Below are positions 1 through 11,540 of a stretch of 64,000 bases of DNA, one piece after another. Within the stretch, counting starts at the first letter, position 1; every line of letters begins with the position of its first letter. The stretch spans positions 1-64,000 of the forward strand of contig JAKMXF010000009.1 of the NCBI GenBank assembly GCA_024704765.1, given 5' to 3'. Source of the stretch: Oopsacas minuta. Its lineage: Eukaryota; Porifera; Hexactinellida; Lyssacinosida; Leucopsacidae. Under the pieces are notes generated by a model that searched no databases, was not told where the DNA came from, and saw nothing but the letters and a program-made list of their open reading frames with translations. The translations under genes were made by a program, and so were the position numbers.

Positions 1-99
1 TTGAATTCTATTTACTTCCTTGATAAACACGATAAATACATAGTTATGCAACAATTTCAATATTGCATACCGTAAATCCTTTCCTTGACAACAGACAAA
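1..99 (-). repeat. 99-bp perfect inverted copy of 31426-31524
   Basis: Bases 1-99 read as the exact reverse complement of 31426-31524. I compared them base by base and the match breaks at about position 100. The match runs to the left edge, so the repeat may extend outside the window. Other repeats here are well diverged, so a perfect 99-bp match suggests recent duplication or transposition. No TIR or coding capacity is visible inside it. Confidence 0.9.
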
Positions 100-271
100 A
101 GTGATTTAATAATATAGATATATAAGGTTATGGGATGGTGAAACAATGATATTTGATAGTTTATTACTACAATTTTCATTAAATTTGGGAAATTAGATAT
201 TTTACATTATTAATTGTATTTTCTCTGTACTACATAGACTCTGTTTTTCGTATTTGTATCTGATATTAGAA

Positions 272-1228
272 ATGGATGCTTTGTTTATGGAAGATGTGTT
301 CAAGTTAGAACCGGAATATTCGTTTTCCTGTAATATTTCAGTTAGTAAAAATACTTCATACTGTCATATTGCAATATCACAGCTCTACAACACGGTCTAC
401 ATTGGATATCCTCATATTAAGTCAATACTAGCATTCGATTTAGAAGGAAATTATTTGTACTGTTTCAAGATTGTAATTCCTAAGATTATTCTTGGAAAAT
501 TCTGTCAGATTTCTGAAAATATACTCTGCGTTAGTGAATTACATTCAAGAGTGTCTAGAGCACACCTCATAACGAATGAAGGCATACTCATAACTACTAT
601 AATGTATGGCAAATATTCAAGAAGGATAATTGATTGTTTTTCTTCTGAAAAACACCAAATTTTCTATATTGTGAGTGAGAGTGGAGTTGACTCATTTGGA
701 AAGGAAGGAATGCAACAAATTGAAGCAATTAACAACTTTATTCAACCAGCTAAGACAATCAAGGGAATCTGTATAAAAGATGATGACATGAATCTGGTCC
801 TTAGAGTCGGTTGCAGATGGTTTAGCTTTTGGTACATATACTATGCACAAGAAAATAGATTAGATGAAATTCAGATAAATATTGAGCAGTTTAACGATAT
901 TGTGGCATTTCAGGATTATATTATTTTCACGGACAATGAATATGAAGGAGAAAATCTAGCAATCTGTAATCTACATTCAAAAAATGTAAAATATATCGAT
1001 GAGCATGGAAGAGCTTGTTTTACAACGAGAAAGATTGGATATCATATCAGGATACATATTGCATCCCGTAAGCTGTATACAAAAGTGATCAGGGGTACTG
1101 TTGTGAAGGTATACAATCTGGATGATCTGCTAAGAATGTATGAAGAAATATCAAATAAAGTTTCAGAAAGTACAGTAGATGATAAAGAGTGTGAGGATTA
1201 TTGTAATTGTCTATACCACATGTTTTAA
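272..1228 (+). CDS. Divergent NHL/beta-propeller-like protein, 318 aa
   Basis: This is an intact single-exon reading frame. The frame is open from about 254, but the first ATG is at 272 (MDALFMEDVF). The protein is built of short beta-strand-rich repeats. One near residues 38-65 has the NHL-type pattern of a small hydrophobic strand, then V-Y-I, then a strand ending in F-D-L-E-G-N-Y-L. NHL and related propellers usually bind proteins or RNA; no RING, B-box or catalytic domain is visible. There is no signal peptide or membrane segment. It resembles the gene at 54123-54974 and the decayed NHL fragments at 10.8-11.1 and 13.6-14.3 kb, so it probably belongs to a locally expanded family. The fold is inferred from pattern only and the cellular role is unknown. 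An upstream exon carrying an N-terminal domain could lie outside the window. Confidence 0.65.
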   Translation: MDALFMEDVFKLEPEYSFSCNISVSKNTSYCHIAISQLYNTVYIGYPHIKSILAFDLEGNYLYCFKIVIPKIILGKFCQISENILCVSELHSRVSRAHLITNEGILITTIMYGKYSRRIIDCFSSEKHQIFYIVSESGVDSFGKEGMQQIEAINNFIQPAKTIKGICIKDDDMNLVLRVGCRWFSFWYIYYAQENRLDEIQINIEQFNDIVAFQDYIIFTDNEYEGENLAICNLHSKNVKYIDEHGRACFTTRKIGYHIRIHIASRKLYTKVIRGTVVKVYNLDDLLRMYEEISNKVSESTVDDKECEDYCNCLYHMF

Positions 1229-1542
1229 TAAACAGTGACGAAAAACCTTCCACCAAAAAACCGTCAGACGGATTTTTCCTTGCGACGAAACTTCTGTGGA
1301 TAATTAATAACAAATATATTACAGTACGTATCATTCCCCTATGTAATGATATTTTAAGATTAGTTCTCTGAGCAAAATATTCATTAAGGAATGCGTGTTG
1401 CACTAATTAATAATTACTTATAAATTTCTGAATTCTCAGATCTCTCAATAGAAAGATTAATTATATTATCATAAGTGGCATTAAGAATTAAGAATGCGGG
1501 TTTTTCTGGGGCATTCATCAGATACTATTAAAACGTAATTAA

Positions 1543-1637
1543 GGCCATGTAAAGTAATATACTTGTTTCTCATCCCCGCCCGTCCCAGTATACGAAGAAA
1601 TTCTGGATGAGAAACAACTAATATATTTTACATGGCC
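1543..1637. repeat. Small foldback element (about 33-bp arms)
   Basis: The left arm at 1543-1575 begins GGCCATGTAAA and ends CTCATCC. The right arm at 1605-1637 is its near-perfect inverse, beginning GGATGAG and ending TTTACATGGCC. About 29 bases separate the arms. It is a MITE-like palindrome with no coding content. Confidence 0.7.
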
Positions 1638-1663
1638 CAATGTGTGTGTATATATATATACGC

Positions 1664-2185
1664 TGTATGTCCAGAATTGATTGAAGAAACTGGAGGACCC
1701 CCAGGGCTGATTATTGGCATACAGGAGTTTTTGGGCCTGGCTCGGACATGTTCGAGTCTTGGGCGAAATTATGACGTCATTGTCAACTTTTGGATTTTCG
1801 AAAAATCACATTATTAACCACTGCTCAGCCAATATACATGACAAAAGTTTTAAAATTGAATCTCAATGTGACAAATGTCCTGACGTCATGATTCTGACCA
1901 GAAGCTAACTCATCATTGGATTATTAGGTCATCATAACTGTACAAAAATACCATAGTTTTCCAAATTGCGAAAAATTCAGATTTTCTTAATAGCCGATGC
2001 ACGAAGTGCCGAGATTACTAACCAAAAGCGACATAGCATCTTAAATGTCACCTTAGAAGGCCATTTAATCTAGTTTGGATGGACCATGGATAATAAAATT
2101 TTAACGATTCTGTGAATTTGAGGCACGTAGTGTTGAGTATATTGTCGCGTAGCGACCAATAACAATATACAATTTAGCTGTTTAA
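1664..2185 (+). repeat. Dispersed repeat, copy A (partner at 21933-22475)
   Basis: About 520 bp align with 21933-22475 in the same orientation. Shared blocks include AATTGATTGAAGAAACTGGA, GGGCCTGGCTCGGACA, CACTGCTCAGCCAATAT, TGGATGGACCATGGATAA and GTCGCGTAGCGACCAA. Divergence is moderate with small indels. No open frame is conserved between the copies, so this looks like an old non-autonomous element. Short open frames inside it are treated as chance. Confidence 0.85.
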
Positions 2186-2614
2186 TACTTAAGCTATCTG
2201 AAGCACTAAGCTGTCGCCAGCGACCTAGCAAGCGAAGCTAGCTAGTACTTAATAATTCACAAAAAGCTAAAAAAGAGAGAAACTTTTGGGATGGTACGTA
2301 TTGCAAACATATAGAGCCTAGTCGTTATAGTGAGTGGCGTGCTAACATACTCAGTTCAAATTGGGCCATGGATATTAATTAATAAAATCCTGAAGAACAA
2401 TAGTTTAGCATCGCAGATCATCATCATATCGTGAAGTGACTTAGAAAATCAACCGCGCTAGTTATTTTATATTACATACAGGTTCACGCAAATTTTGTTA
2501 CATTGATGTATGTTTGTGAGATTAGCAGTGTAATCGCGAACTTAATTAAAACTAATCTCTCTCTCTCACATAGCATAAGAACTTTTGAAAAATACATAAA
2601 ATATAACTGAACAG
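2186..2614. other. Intergenic spacer downstream of LIG4
   Basis: It contains a short palindromic cluster near 2200-2245 (TAGCAAGCGAAGCTAGCTAG and similar) and a short CT tract near 2560. I see no gene. LIG4 ends at 2615 reading toward this spacer, so its 3' UTR and polyadenylation signal should lie here. Confidence 0.5.
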
Positions 2615-5600
2615 CTAAGTAACAGGTGTATACATCTTTTCAGGTCTGATATGAGTCATCTTAATAGAATCTTCAACCCATTTACTTGTCACTATGTAAG
2701 CAAGTAGGTCAAATGACTTCACAATAGATTTTATCTCTCTAACTCTAGACATGTCTCCTTCATCAATAATAACATGAGTAACTCCTCTAACCAACTCTCT
2801 GCTCACTGATCCTCCGTTATATCTAATGCTCCACCCCACTAGCTCGAGAGGACTCAGAGGTAAGCTATACTCAGGACTATTCATTTCTCCATATCTATCT
2901 ACATAGAAAGTATAATGTCTGAATAATCCAGAAACACGAGCATCATCAATATACTTATCCTTTATATCTGCTATGTCTGGATGAGACATCGCGACGTAAT
3001 CTGATTTGTGATTAGTTGCAATCCTCCTACACAAACTCAAGAACTCAGCAGACTCACAGGGCTCTGTGAAACTATCTCCATACTCATCATAGAGATGTTT
3101 GAATTGCTGCTTAGTGTCAGTCTCTGTGAATATCATGTGGTGAGGCATTAGAGGAATAAACTTATCCTCTTCTACACACTTTATAAACCAGTCCAGCTTT
3201 ACAACATTATACTTCCTTGTCTTGATTATGTTCTTAACTCTGAAGTTCACATCATGTACCAGGACACAGAATGTATCGGGGGTGGGGTTCTGTCGGAATG
3301 AGCCTCCATAAGAAGCTATTTTTAACTCAATAGCATTCTTAGAGAAGTCAGGAGAACCATTAACAACATAGAACTCTTTTCCCTCAAAAGTATTACTTGT
3401 TACTTCTACGTCATCAACATTAGCTCCTCTGAATTGAGAAGCCACGCCCCGAGTGATGGCAATCCTCCTACCGCCGGATATTCTGCGCTTTTTAACAGCG
3501 ATATCTTCAAATCCGTCAGCCCATGCGTGAGCAAGACGTCCTGATGAACTCTGCTTAATATTCTCCAGCTCTTCCATGGTCATACACTGGTACCATTCCT
3601 TATCCTCTCTGAATAGCTCTAGTCTGGGGAATCTAAGAGTACATGCACAGCTGTACTTATCTGATACTGTAATTTCTGCTGCTCGTATTTGTACTATCTT
3701 GGAGAATTCTGGTTCTATTAATAGATCGGGTTTCTCTTTGTTACCAACAGTTAACACAATGGAATCTGGGACACTTGAAGAATTGAATGGCTTCCAGTAG
3801 GGCCCAAGCTCCTCGGACAGTATTCGTAGCTCACTTAGTGTATAGCCGGTTCCTACCTAAAGATACAGTATATTATAATATAATATATAACTACGAGTAA
3901 TCAAAGAGAAAAATTAATCTATTAATAGATAATTTTAACTGAACAGTTAAAAAGCGTACCAATCATGGATTATAAATTTACAATGAATGTGTCTGCGGGG
4001 TGTCCAGAATTCTGAAATTAATTAATATTAATGTCTATAGTGTAGAATATTAATTAATTCGGAGTTCCACTACTAAATAAAGATTTTTAAATTTCCGGCT
4101 AGATGTCGGTCAATTTAGGCGATCGGGCAAAACCGGGAATTAAACGGGAATTCCCGGTCGATTCCTAATAATGAACAAATGCTATAAATTAACAACAGTC
4201 AAATCCATAAATTCGATGTATTGTTAGTTCGAACATCCATGCATCCACTATCGTTAACTCTACCAAAAACTGTATTATCATTCGAAGCACGAAGTATCAA
4301 ATTAGCACGCATATAAACAACAATATTGAAGCGGTTATTTATTAAAATTCATGCCCGAATTTTGATGTTCGAATAGGAAAATGATCCTGACAGCTAGCAA
4401 GTATAAATGATCTCCGTCCCTCTAGTCAAAAGCAACCCAATCTTTGGTCATATTTTCAAATTCGGGATCAGAATTTTCTCGCGAAATAAGAGGTTTCATT
4501 TGGTTTTCAATTTTACAAGGTTTTGTGGCCTCCATACAATTTCAAACCATTTCATCATGATGGTACGTATTCACATTCCTATAACAGGACCATGGATGGA
4601 ATTGCGATAGAGCGATAAAATCGCATTGGTATTACCACATAATTTTCTTCAACTCACCTTACAGAAAGACAAGAACCTGGATGGGTTATTACCAGGAGAG
4701 GTAGTCTCAGCTACCCCTAACAGGAAGTGAGACACAATACCTCCCCTCTTTCCGCTCCCATAATATCCTCCTAAGATGAGAAGATCAAGCTGGTCACTGA
4801 GAGAATCCATGTATTCTGGCTTCAGTTTCAACCAACCGCTACCCTTCCTCTTGTCAGGCTGGTATGTAGAATTAGGTAACTTTACAAGTAGTCCTTCCTC
4901 CCTGCGATCTATAGCATCATTTAGTGACGTCACTAACTCTTCTCTGGATGTCAACTCTAGTCTATCCACCAAATGTAACAACCCTTTAACAGGTGTGAAC
5001 ACCTGCGCCAATTCCAGAGCTCTTTCTCTAAGAGTTAAGTTAGCCAGATTCCTTCCATTAATCATCAGTATATCAAACACAACAAAACACTGTTGCATGC
5101 CTTCATACTTCCCAGTTAATTGAGTACTGAAAGCTTTAACGTCTATGTTATCGCCTTTAGGAACAAAGCTATCATCAGTGACGTCATATCCCACCATCTC
5201 TCCGTCTAGAATACAACAGGAAATCTCTGGTTTGAAAGCTGAGTGGATTTGTGGAGTAAAAGAGCCATCTGTGGAGGAGGCGCCAAATGATGAGGTATAA
5301 TCCTTAGAGCTACGAGAGAAATACTTGTAATCTGTTCCATCCTTATGTAGCTGCATTCTATCTCCATCAAACTTAGTTTCTACATAGAACATCTGTCCTT
5401 CTGTTAGCTTAACAGCTTGTGGTATAGAGGCTCGTTGTCCTAGCATTGGTCTGAATGGAAGGAATAGTTGTATAGCAGCTTCATTCAGTCTGAATGAGGG
5501 CTCTCTCAGGTCAACACAAACCTTCTCTAAGTCAGCACACACACTGAATAGATCTACTGCATCTATATGAAAGAGAGATAGAATAGAATTCTCATTTATT

Positions 5601-6246
5601 CCTAACTTCAGTTCTTTCATTATAATACGGATAAGCCATTTCTGCTCTATAGCTGTTGTGCTACGTAGCATCTGCTGGAGGATTTGTTTGACTGCAACTC
5701 TGTCGTGAGCTGCGTTAGAAACCGCGATTTTGTTGAGAAGGCAATTTACATCAGATACCATTAGAGTGCCATTTTCCGGACATCTGTTCTTGAGTACGAA
5801 ATAAGCAACAGCTGCGAAATCCCCTGCTTGAGTCTTACCACTACTAGGTGCTCTGTAGTTCAATAGTTTAGTAGCATCTGCTCCTGTCTTTGCTATCCCT
5901 AACACTTCTATATAATATCTAGCTAGTACAGTCTCCTTCATACCGTAGGCTGCTCTCTTTCTGTCCAGATGTGGTAGACATAATCTCATGATTGGATAGA
6001 AACTATCCTTTTTACCCAGATCACTATCTGAGTATAGCTTACTATGCTGAGTACGCCATGTATTGAGTAAGATGATAATATTTTCTTCTTCCGCTCCTTA
6101 CCATCACAAGAACTAATCTTCTCAAACATAGTACATACATCTGTGAATGGTAGCTTAGTATCTAATGTGTTATCTAGCTGTATTGCATCACTAGTATCCA
6201 TTTGTAGAGATGTTATACTCTTGTCAGTTGTGCTATCAGTAGTCAT
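2615..6246 (-). CDS. LIG4: DNA ligase IV (ATP-dependent, non-homologous end joining)
   Basis: This nuclear enzyme seals double-strand breaks with XRCC4 in non-homologous end joining. The coding exons are 6246-4658 and 3856-2615. The 801-nt intron has a GTGAGT donor and a CTTTAG acceptor and joins in phase 0 (FCK|VGTGYTLSEL). The order is as in the family: DNA-binding domain, nucleotidyltransferase core with KFDGDR (adenylated lysine at 5372-5374, about residue 292), FDILMI, REEGLLVK and WLKLKPEY, then an OB-fold. A first BRCT (3421-3150) follows, then an XRCC4-binding-type linker (YDEYGDSF, near 3100), then a C-terminal BRCT. The length is about 920-943 aa, against about 911 in human. Oddity: near 6040-6115 the frame shifts by one base between ERKKKILSSY and NTWRTQHSKLY, although both halves look like LIG4. 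Either one base is missing or a 74-nt GTAAGG..CTCAG intron restores the frame. Confidence 0.93.
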
Positions 6247-6325
6247 AGCTTGCTATTATATTATTCTCATAAACTCATATGTATAATTCTTCATAATATC
6301 ACAATGGAAAGCGGGAGGTCTAGAG

Positions 6326-6580
6326 CAGTGGTTCTCATTTCTCAACAATGGGCCCGAAATTTTCTTGAGGTCTTAATGTCAGTAACATTAACAATATTAA
6401 ATTTTATCCGAATCTGGTAATCTAAATCCTATAAATGGACATTTTAATGTTACTAGCGAGATTCGCTTGCTAGGATGCTTCACGACGTGAGACGCTGCAC
6501 AACAACCGCTTCAAATCAGAAAGATTTCGTTAGTGGGATAGCAAGGGATAGAAATTTGTATAATGTGTCGAGAATCACTG
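6326..6580. mobile_element. hAT-type MITE with 8-bp target duplication
   Basis: The left end CAGTGGTTCTCA (from 6326) is inverted at the right end as TCGAGAATCACTG (to 6580), so the ends start CAGTG as in many hAT elements. The flanking 8 bp are GTCTAGAG (6318-6325) and GTTTAGAG (6581-6588), one mismatch. At 255 bp with no coding capacity it is non-autonomous. The interior includes short palindromes such as TAGCGAGATTCGCTTGCTA near 6458. Confidence 0.75.
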
Positions 6581-6984
6581 GTTTAGAGGATTTTGAGTGA
6601 TCATCTACACTTATATACACTTCGGTTTCGGGTTCATAGCGGGTCGAGTTTTGAAAAGTGGACCCGATTCTTCTCTGTGAGTATGGTTTGGTGCGATAAA
6701 GAGGTTCTCCCGAGTAACCAATATTAAATCTTACTATTTGACATGGAACTGGCCGTTTAAAAAATGTTTCCTAGATCCTGTGTAAGGATTTTCCCGTTTG
6801 TCAGTTTCCTGATTAGCGGATTCCGCCATATACGTATACTGTATACTGTAATTAGGAATATTGATTATTGAGAGAAAATAAATCAATAGAATGATGACCT
6901 CAACCAAGAGACCCCCTATAAGCTTATTAGAATCATTAGATATTTTTAACCATGGATGGTGCATCTCATTTATATTTAGGTTGT

Positions 6985-7135
6985 ATAGAAATCCCCCTCC
7001 AACCAAGCGATGCCCGAGGAGTTCCCCAAAATGACCTAGAACAATACCCAGGCAGATAACGAAATCCATCATCCATGGTTAAATAGCAAATAAGTAGATA
7101 AAGGGCGATTTTTGTAGGGGACCATTTTGATCATA
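6985..7135 (+). repeat. Dispersed repeat, copy A (partner at 8341-8470)
   Basis: It aligns with 8341-8470 through AATCCATCATCCATGGTTAA and the flanking GGGGACCATTTTGAT. The partner ends where the foldback element at 8468 begins. The 112-residue open frame across this copy (7072-6734, minus) is not conserved in the partner. Confidence 0.65.
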
Positions 7136-7140
7136 AAAAT

Positions 7141-7611
7141 GTATCCTCAAATTTTGTAACAATATTTTAATTATATTCTTGATGTAGCACAGAATTTGTA
7201 TTAATTCCTAATACCTTATAGACTGAATATATTATTCCTACGAACTTACGTTGCAAATAATATTAACTAATTAGTTAGCGTTAATATAAACCCATACATC
7301 TAGAGAAGAATCCAACAGACATATAAATACTCAATAAAATTAGAACTAATTGTGTGTGAGCCATGGCTTGGTTCCATTCGAGAAGAAAGCGAATGGTCGC
7401 CATCGAGTTGGAATGAATTTAAACACTGCCAAACAATTGCTCGTCTACACGCGCGGGTATTCATCTAATATATATATACAAAATAAAAATTTCGAAATTT
7501 GATATATAACAAATTAATAATTATCTGTGTAATGGCATGCTACCAAGTCAAAGACTGAGTTACTCACACTTTTTGTACGAACTTTGATAGAATTCTTCAA
7601 AATTTGTGTAA
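7141..7611. other. AT-rich spacer, no gene seen
   Basis: It contains TA-rich runs near 7470-7510 and a short imperfect hairpin near 7372-7398 (CCATTCGAG..GCGAATGG). I see no coding potential and no clear element boundary. Confidence 0.4.
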
Positions 7612-7790
7612 GGTAGAAACTACCGCCGTTTTAGCAATTCGTCTAATAGCAAAATCTCCTAATGGCAACTTATTTTAAGGACCAAAGTGCAATTTTGTAT
7701 GTTAAATAATTCACATAATAGCAAAATTCGCGTTTCAGCAAGGAAAATTCCTACAAAATACGATTTGGTATTAGGCAGTTTCCACTGTAG
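7612..7790. repeat. MITE-like repeat ending in TACAGTGGAAACT (partner at 29574-29745)
   Basis: It shares with 29574-29745 the blocks TAGCAAAATC, CAAAGTG.AGTTTTGTAT, AACAAGGAAAATTC (here AGCAAGGAAAATTC) and a right end reading inward as TACAGTGGAAACT. The ACAGTGG end with a flanking TA suggests a Tc1/mariner- or pogo-type non-autonomous element. The left TIR (GTAGAAACTACC) is only partly preserved. Confidence 0.5.
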
Positions 7791-8467
7791 GTACTAGTAT
7801 GTATATCACTGAAGAAAGTTGGAGAACTTTTTTCTATTTTGTCGATAATCCATCAAATTTAAGCTATCAATATTCGTAGTTAGGTCCTGGAAACTACAGT
7901 ATATCTCGGATAAGACGCACCTCCTCGGAAAATAAAATTAGTAATTACGATCTGAAGTACTACGTCTTATCCGCATAATCTTCACAAATAGTAAAAGAAT
8001 TGATGATCCGTTTGGGAGAAAGTATGTATTAACCGAATGGACGTCTTAAGCTGAGTATGTGGTATTAAGAACTAACCGAATTCTACAACAGTATACATAT
8101 ACATACTCATCCGCTGTTTGTTCAGTAGCTTGATAGGTTCATGATTTAGTTGAGAGCCAGGTGAGTTACCGATAGATCCTCCAGTTCTGGAAGAGTAAGG
8201 ATGACTGGATGTCGTTAGTAATAACTTCACAGCTTACAGAAGTCTTCAAAATTGTGAATACTAAACCAGTGTTTCATCCAGACATTTGGCAAGGGGGGAC
8301 ACTCAGGATTTAACATACAAGAATGTAGAGTCAGTGTCACTAATCTAGGGGAAATACCAATCCAACAAAGAGAGGAATGCCTCAAAATACCTTAGAACAA
8401 CATTCAAACAGATTTACGAAATCCACCATCCATGGTTAAATATTTGATAATAACCATAAAAGGGACC

Positions 8468-8785
8468 ATTTTTGATGGATGTGAAGTTGGCAGTAGGTTC
8501 AGCAACGAAAAGCGAGCACCACTTTGACTTTCATAACAGTACTAAAAACCACGTGACAATGACTTTGCAAAATGACCAATCACTTATACAAAGTCACTGT
8601 CACGTGGTTTTTAGTGTTAAGTGTTAATAATTAAAATGACGGAAAGCTATACTCGAGATCTAGTTGTAAATGAAATTTCAGGATAATCTGTTGAGGGGTT
8701 ATAAAGTTATGAGAGTCAAAGTGGTGCTCGCTTTTCGCTGCTGAACCTGCTGCTAACTTCATATAATCACATCCATCCATTTTTG
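8468..8785. mobile_element. Foldback MITE with nested inner palindrome
   Basis: The outer arms, about 70 bp, are at 8468-8538 and 8702-8785. Both contain GTTCAGCA.CGAAAAGCGAGC and the adjoining ACCACTTTGACT, in inverse orientation. Inside lies a second inverted pair at 8543-8567 and 8597-8623 around CCACGTGACA.TGACTTTG. The unit could fold into a long two-stage hairpin. It has no coding capacity. Confidence 0.8.
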
Positions 8786-9094
8786 TCATAACAGTGCACG
8801 AACTCTTGATTTTTTGAGATTAGCAATCGTCCAATAGCTTCTTAAAATGCCTACTGATTCAATTATGTAGTATTCGTGTACTAGGCCTAGAAGTATCGTA
8901 GATATTGGATATAGTAAAGATAGTGTACCTTTGTGGGACAGATTTAGGCCAAATTCTCACTTTATCCGATATTATCACTATTTTCAACCTAGTAAGTAGT
9001 ATAGTAATTATGTCATGTTGATTAGGTCAACTCGTCGATTTTACATAATCAACATATTTTACATATTGTGGAATGCCTTATTCAGCAGTAAATT

Positions 9095-9568
9095 GTTGCT
9101 CTGTTGTATGAGGATTCAACTATTTTTATTATAACAACCATGAGGGTTTAACTACCTTCTATTTATGGCTTCATAACTGTATACTTCCTATTACACATCA
9201 ATAATTATGTATATATATTTTCTTGGATTATAATACTCTACGGGAGAAAAGCATACTGTGTTCATAAAACAACTTGATTTTAAAATATATTGAACATAAG
9301 AAATCAGTTTGTTGTATTGCCTTAAACACTCGTTGTGCTTATGGTTTTTGTTCAGATCCCGTAGCATTTATTAAGGGAAAGATTATATGTAAAATAGGAA
9401 ACAGTTTGTGTTTGTTGATAATAAAAGAATAGTTTGTATAATTATTGATGTGTAGTAGGAAGTATACAATTATGAAGCCATAAATAGAACTTAGTTAAAC
9501 CCGCATGGTTGTGAATATCCATGGTTATTATAATAGAAATAGTTGAATCCTCATACAACAGCTCTAAC
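9095..9568. mobile_element. Long foldback element, about 470 bp
   Basis: The left arm (9095 to about 9215) starts GTTGCTCTGTTGTATGAGG and continues through CTATTTATGGCTTCATAA and GTATACTTCCTA. The right arm (about 9425-9568) is its inverse, ending TCATACAACAGCTCTAAC. The arms are over 110 bp with modest divergence and small indels, and the loop is about 200 bp. No gene is present. Confidence 0.78.
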
Positions 9569-9879
9569 TATTCTAAGTAAAAAACTCCCCCTCCCAAAGG
9601 ATTGTTAACAAAATTTCTGAAATATTTTTCAAGACACACACACGGGGCATTAATACGTACGAAGTTTGTGGAATATTCTGAGAAAAGATACATTAGTAGG
9701 AAGAAATCAAATACTATATAAATTATATACATGAGGGAGCCTGGGGGTGCTGGGGGAGGCGGAGATGGAATCTATAATTATTGAACCCTAATCAGAGTTG
9801 TCGGATGGATAATGGATTATAGGTGTGATGGATTTTAAATCCATTCCATCTTTTTATGGAATTGGAATCACAGATCAAA

Positions 9880-9990
9880 TCCATAAATCCATAAAAATAC
9901 CATATCCATAATCCTTAAATCCATAAAATCTATAAAAAAGCCATATACATAAAATATTCATATCCATAAAACATTCATATCCATAAATTT
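9880..9990. repeat. Degenerate CCATAAA/CCATATC tandem repeat
   Basis: Repeats of the core TCCATAAA(A) and ATATCCATAA run through this stretch with irregular spacing, and weaker units extend to about 10030. It looks like simple-sequence expansion. Confidence 0.6.
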
Positions 9991-10776
9991 TCAATAATCC
10001 AAATTTTGATTCCAAAATCCATAATGGGTTCTATAGGGCAGTGGTTCGCAGCCTTTTTTACCCGCGGACCACAGGTTGCGGAATCCGAAATATGTTAAAT
10101 GATGCTAATAGAGAAAGAGTATAGAAGGTTTACGATTTGTTAACAAGTCATATATCTACCATCTACATGTGGATTTTACTGTGCCGACTACGTAGTTATG
10201 GATTTGAAATTCGGAAAGATTATGGTTATGGACTGGAAATGGAATCGATAGTTATGGACTGAATTAGGATCCGAATTAATCCGGGACCTCTGATCCTAAT
10301 ACAGTTTCCTACAGGATTTTACTATGCCGACTAAACTATATAGAATACTCAATTAAACTCCCAGTATTGAACGGAAATTCATGAAAAAATATACGTAGAG
10401 ACAAACAAACAAATATTCACACACAGAAAATAGAGAACAATATCTGTAACAGTTTTAACGCACTACTATAACTCTATTCTGATTGTCTACTGTAACTGCA
10501 GATGGATTTTAAACACAGGAATCTTGTGAACAAATCTGAATTCAGGGTTGAAGATAGAGATAACGTCAGAAAATATATCAGAATGAAGTCATAAAATTGT
10601 CAATAAAGAGAGACCATGGATAAATGACTTGATTTCCTCTACTTGTGAAATGATATTTTCTAGGACTCATGACTGGAGTATAAGTTACGAAAGAGATAGA
10701 CATAGCTATTTGATTCATAAATGCATTATTTAAAGAGTTTTACATCTAGAGGCTGTTTGAGTGTATCTACACAAAT

Positions 10777-11060
10777 TTACTTTTGTAACAGAAATCTCTG
10801 GTAAGTATTTGAACACACGATTGCTATTACAGTCACTGATAAAATGATATCTTCATTAGAATCATCTATTGTTAGACCTTGAGGATAGTTAAATTCAAGC
10901 CCTCCATTTCCATGTATCAACATTCGATCTAGTTGATAGTTCAGGATACAGTGGTAATTTGAGAAATACGAACTCAAATCCCAGAAATACTTGAACCTCT
11001 TGGGTAGTTCATCTTTCCTTTACCTCCACTGTCTCCAAATCTGAATAATACTTAACAGTA
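10777..11060 (-). pseudogene. Decayed NHL-repeat gene fragment
   Basis: Minus-strand reading gives NHL-type repeat pieces in different frames: FGDSGGKGKMNYPRG near 11060-11015 and GGLEFNYPQGLTIDDS near 10905-10850. Both match the NHL pattern, in which F/M-N-Y-P starts the repeat and is followed by G-L/S-x-I and a D-rich strand. Stops and frame changes separate them and no intact frame spans both. It is a broken member of the family seen at 272-1228 and 54123-54974. Its exact limits are unclear and it may extend to about 11350. Confidence 0.6.
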
Positions 11061-11362
11061 CTGTCAAATACTTTAACATAGTGATTACATATTTACAATA
11101 TATTCCTTGATTTGTTATCTATTGTAACACTACCTGGATTGAAAACTTGTTTATTTCCAATTCCTTCCTTCCACAGACTTACTGAGGTTGATTCTTGTAT
11201 AATCAATTCCGCTTCTCACTAACTTCCCCTAATTGTTTACTTCAACAATTTCTTGCTTTCACATATGGAGCTAACCATTCTAGGTATTTAGAAACCTCTA
11301 TTTTTGTGAGAAACCGAGACTAATTGTATTGGTCTTTTGAGTTTATATTGACTATAGATAGA

Positions 11363-11540
11363 CTTCGAGAAGACATACTTGTAGATGACTGTATGCTTCT
11401 AGCTAAGTAATATTCGACAAGAAAGCACAATTATTCTCTCAAGTAGTCCTGATGCTGGGACTTGAGAGAATAATTATGCATCTTGTCAGATGTTTACAGG
11501 TCAGAAGCATACAATCATACACAGGTATGTCTTCAAGATG
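11363..11540. mobile_element. Foldback MITE, about 180 bp
   Basis: The left arm at 11363-11400 (CTTCGAGAAGACATACTTGT onward to GTATGCTTCT) is inverted at 11502-11540 (AGAAGCATAC to TGTCTTCAAG). An inner inverted pair, AATTATTCTCTCAAGT at 11429-11444 and ACTTGAGAGAATAATT at 11459-11474, surrounds the centre. The two-stage foldback design resembles 8468-8785, though the sequence differs. Confidence 0.75.

Noticed and set aside
6042-6096. A 55-nt intron in LIG4 ending at the CGTACTCAG acceptor
   Set aside because: It leaves the phase mismatched and creates a stop at once. Only the 74-nt alternative, or an indel, restores the frame.
6734-7072. 112-residue minus-strand frame as a membrane protein
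   Set aside because: It lies over a dispersed repeat shared with 8341-8470, is not conserved in that copy, and starts inside the repeat.
9880-9990. CRISPR-like array
   Set aside because: The repeats are short, irregular and have no unique spacers of constant length. It is simple-sequence DNA in a eukaryotic genome.
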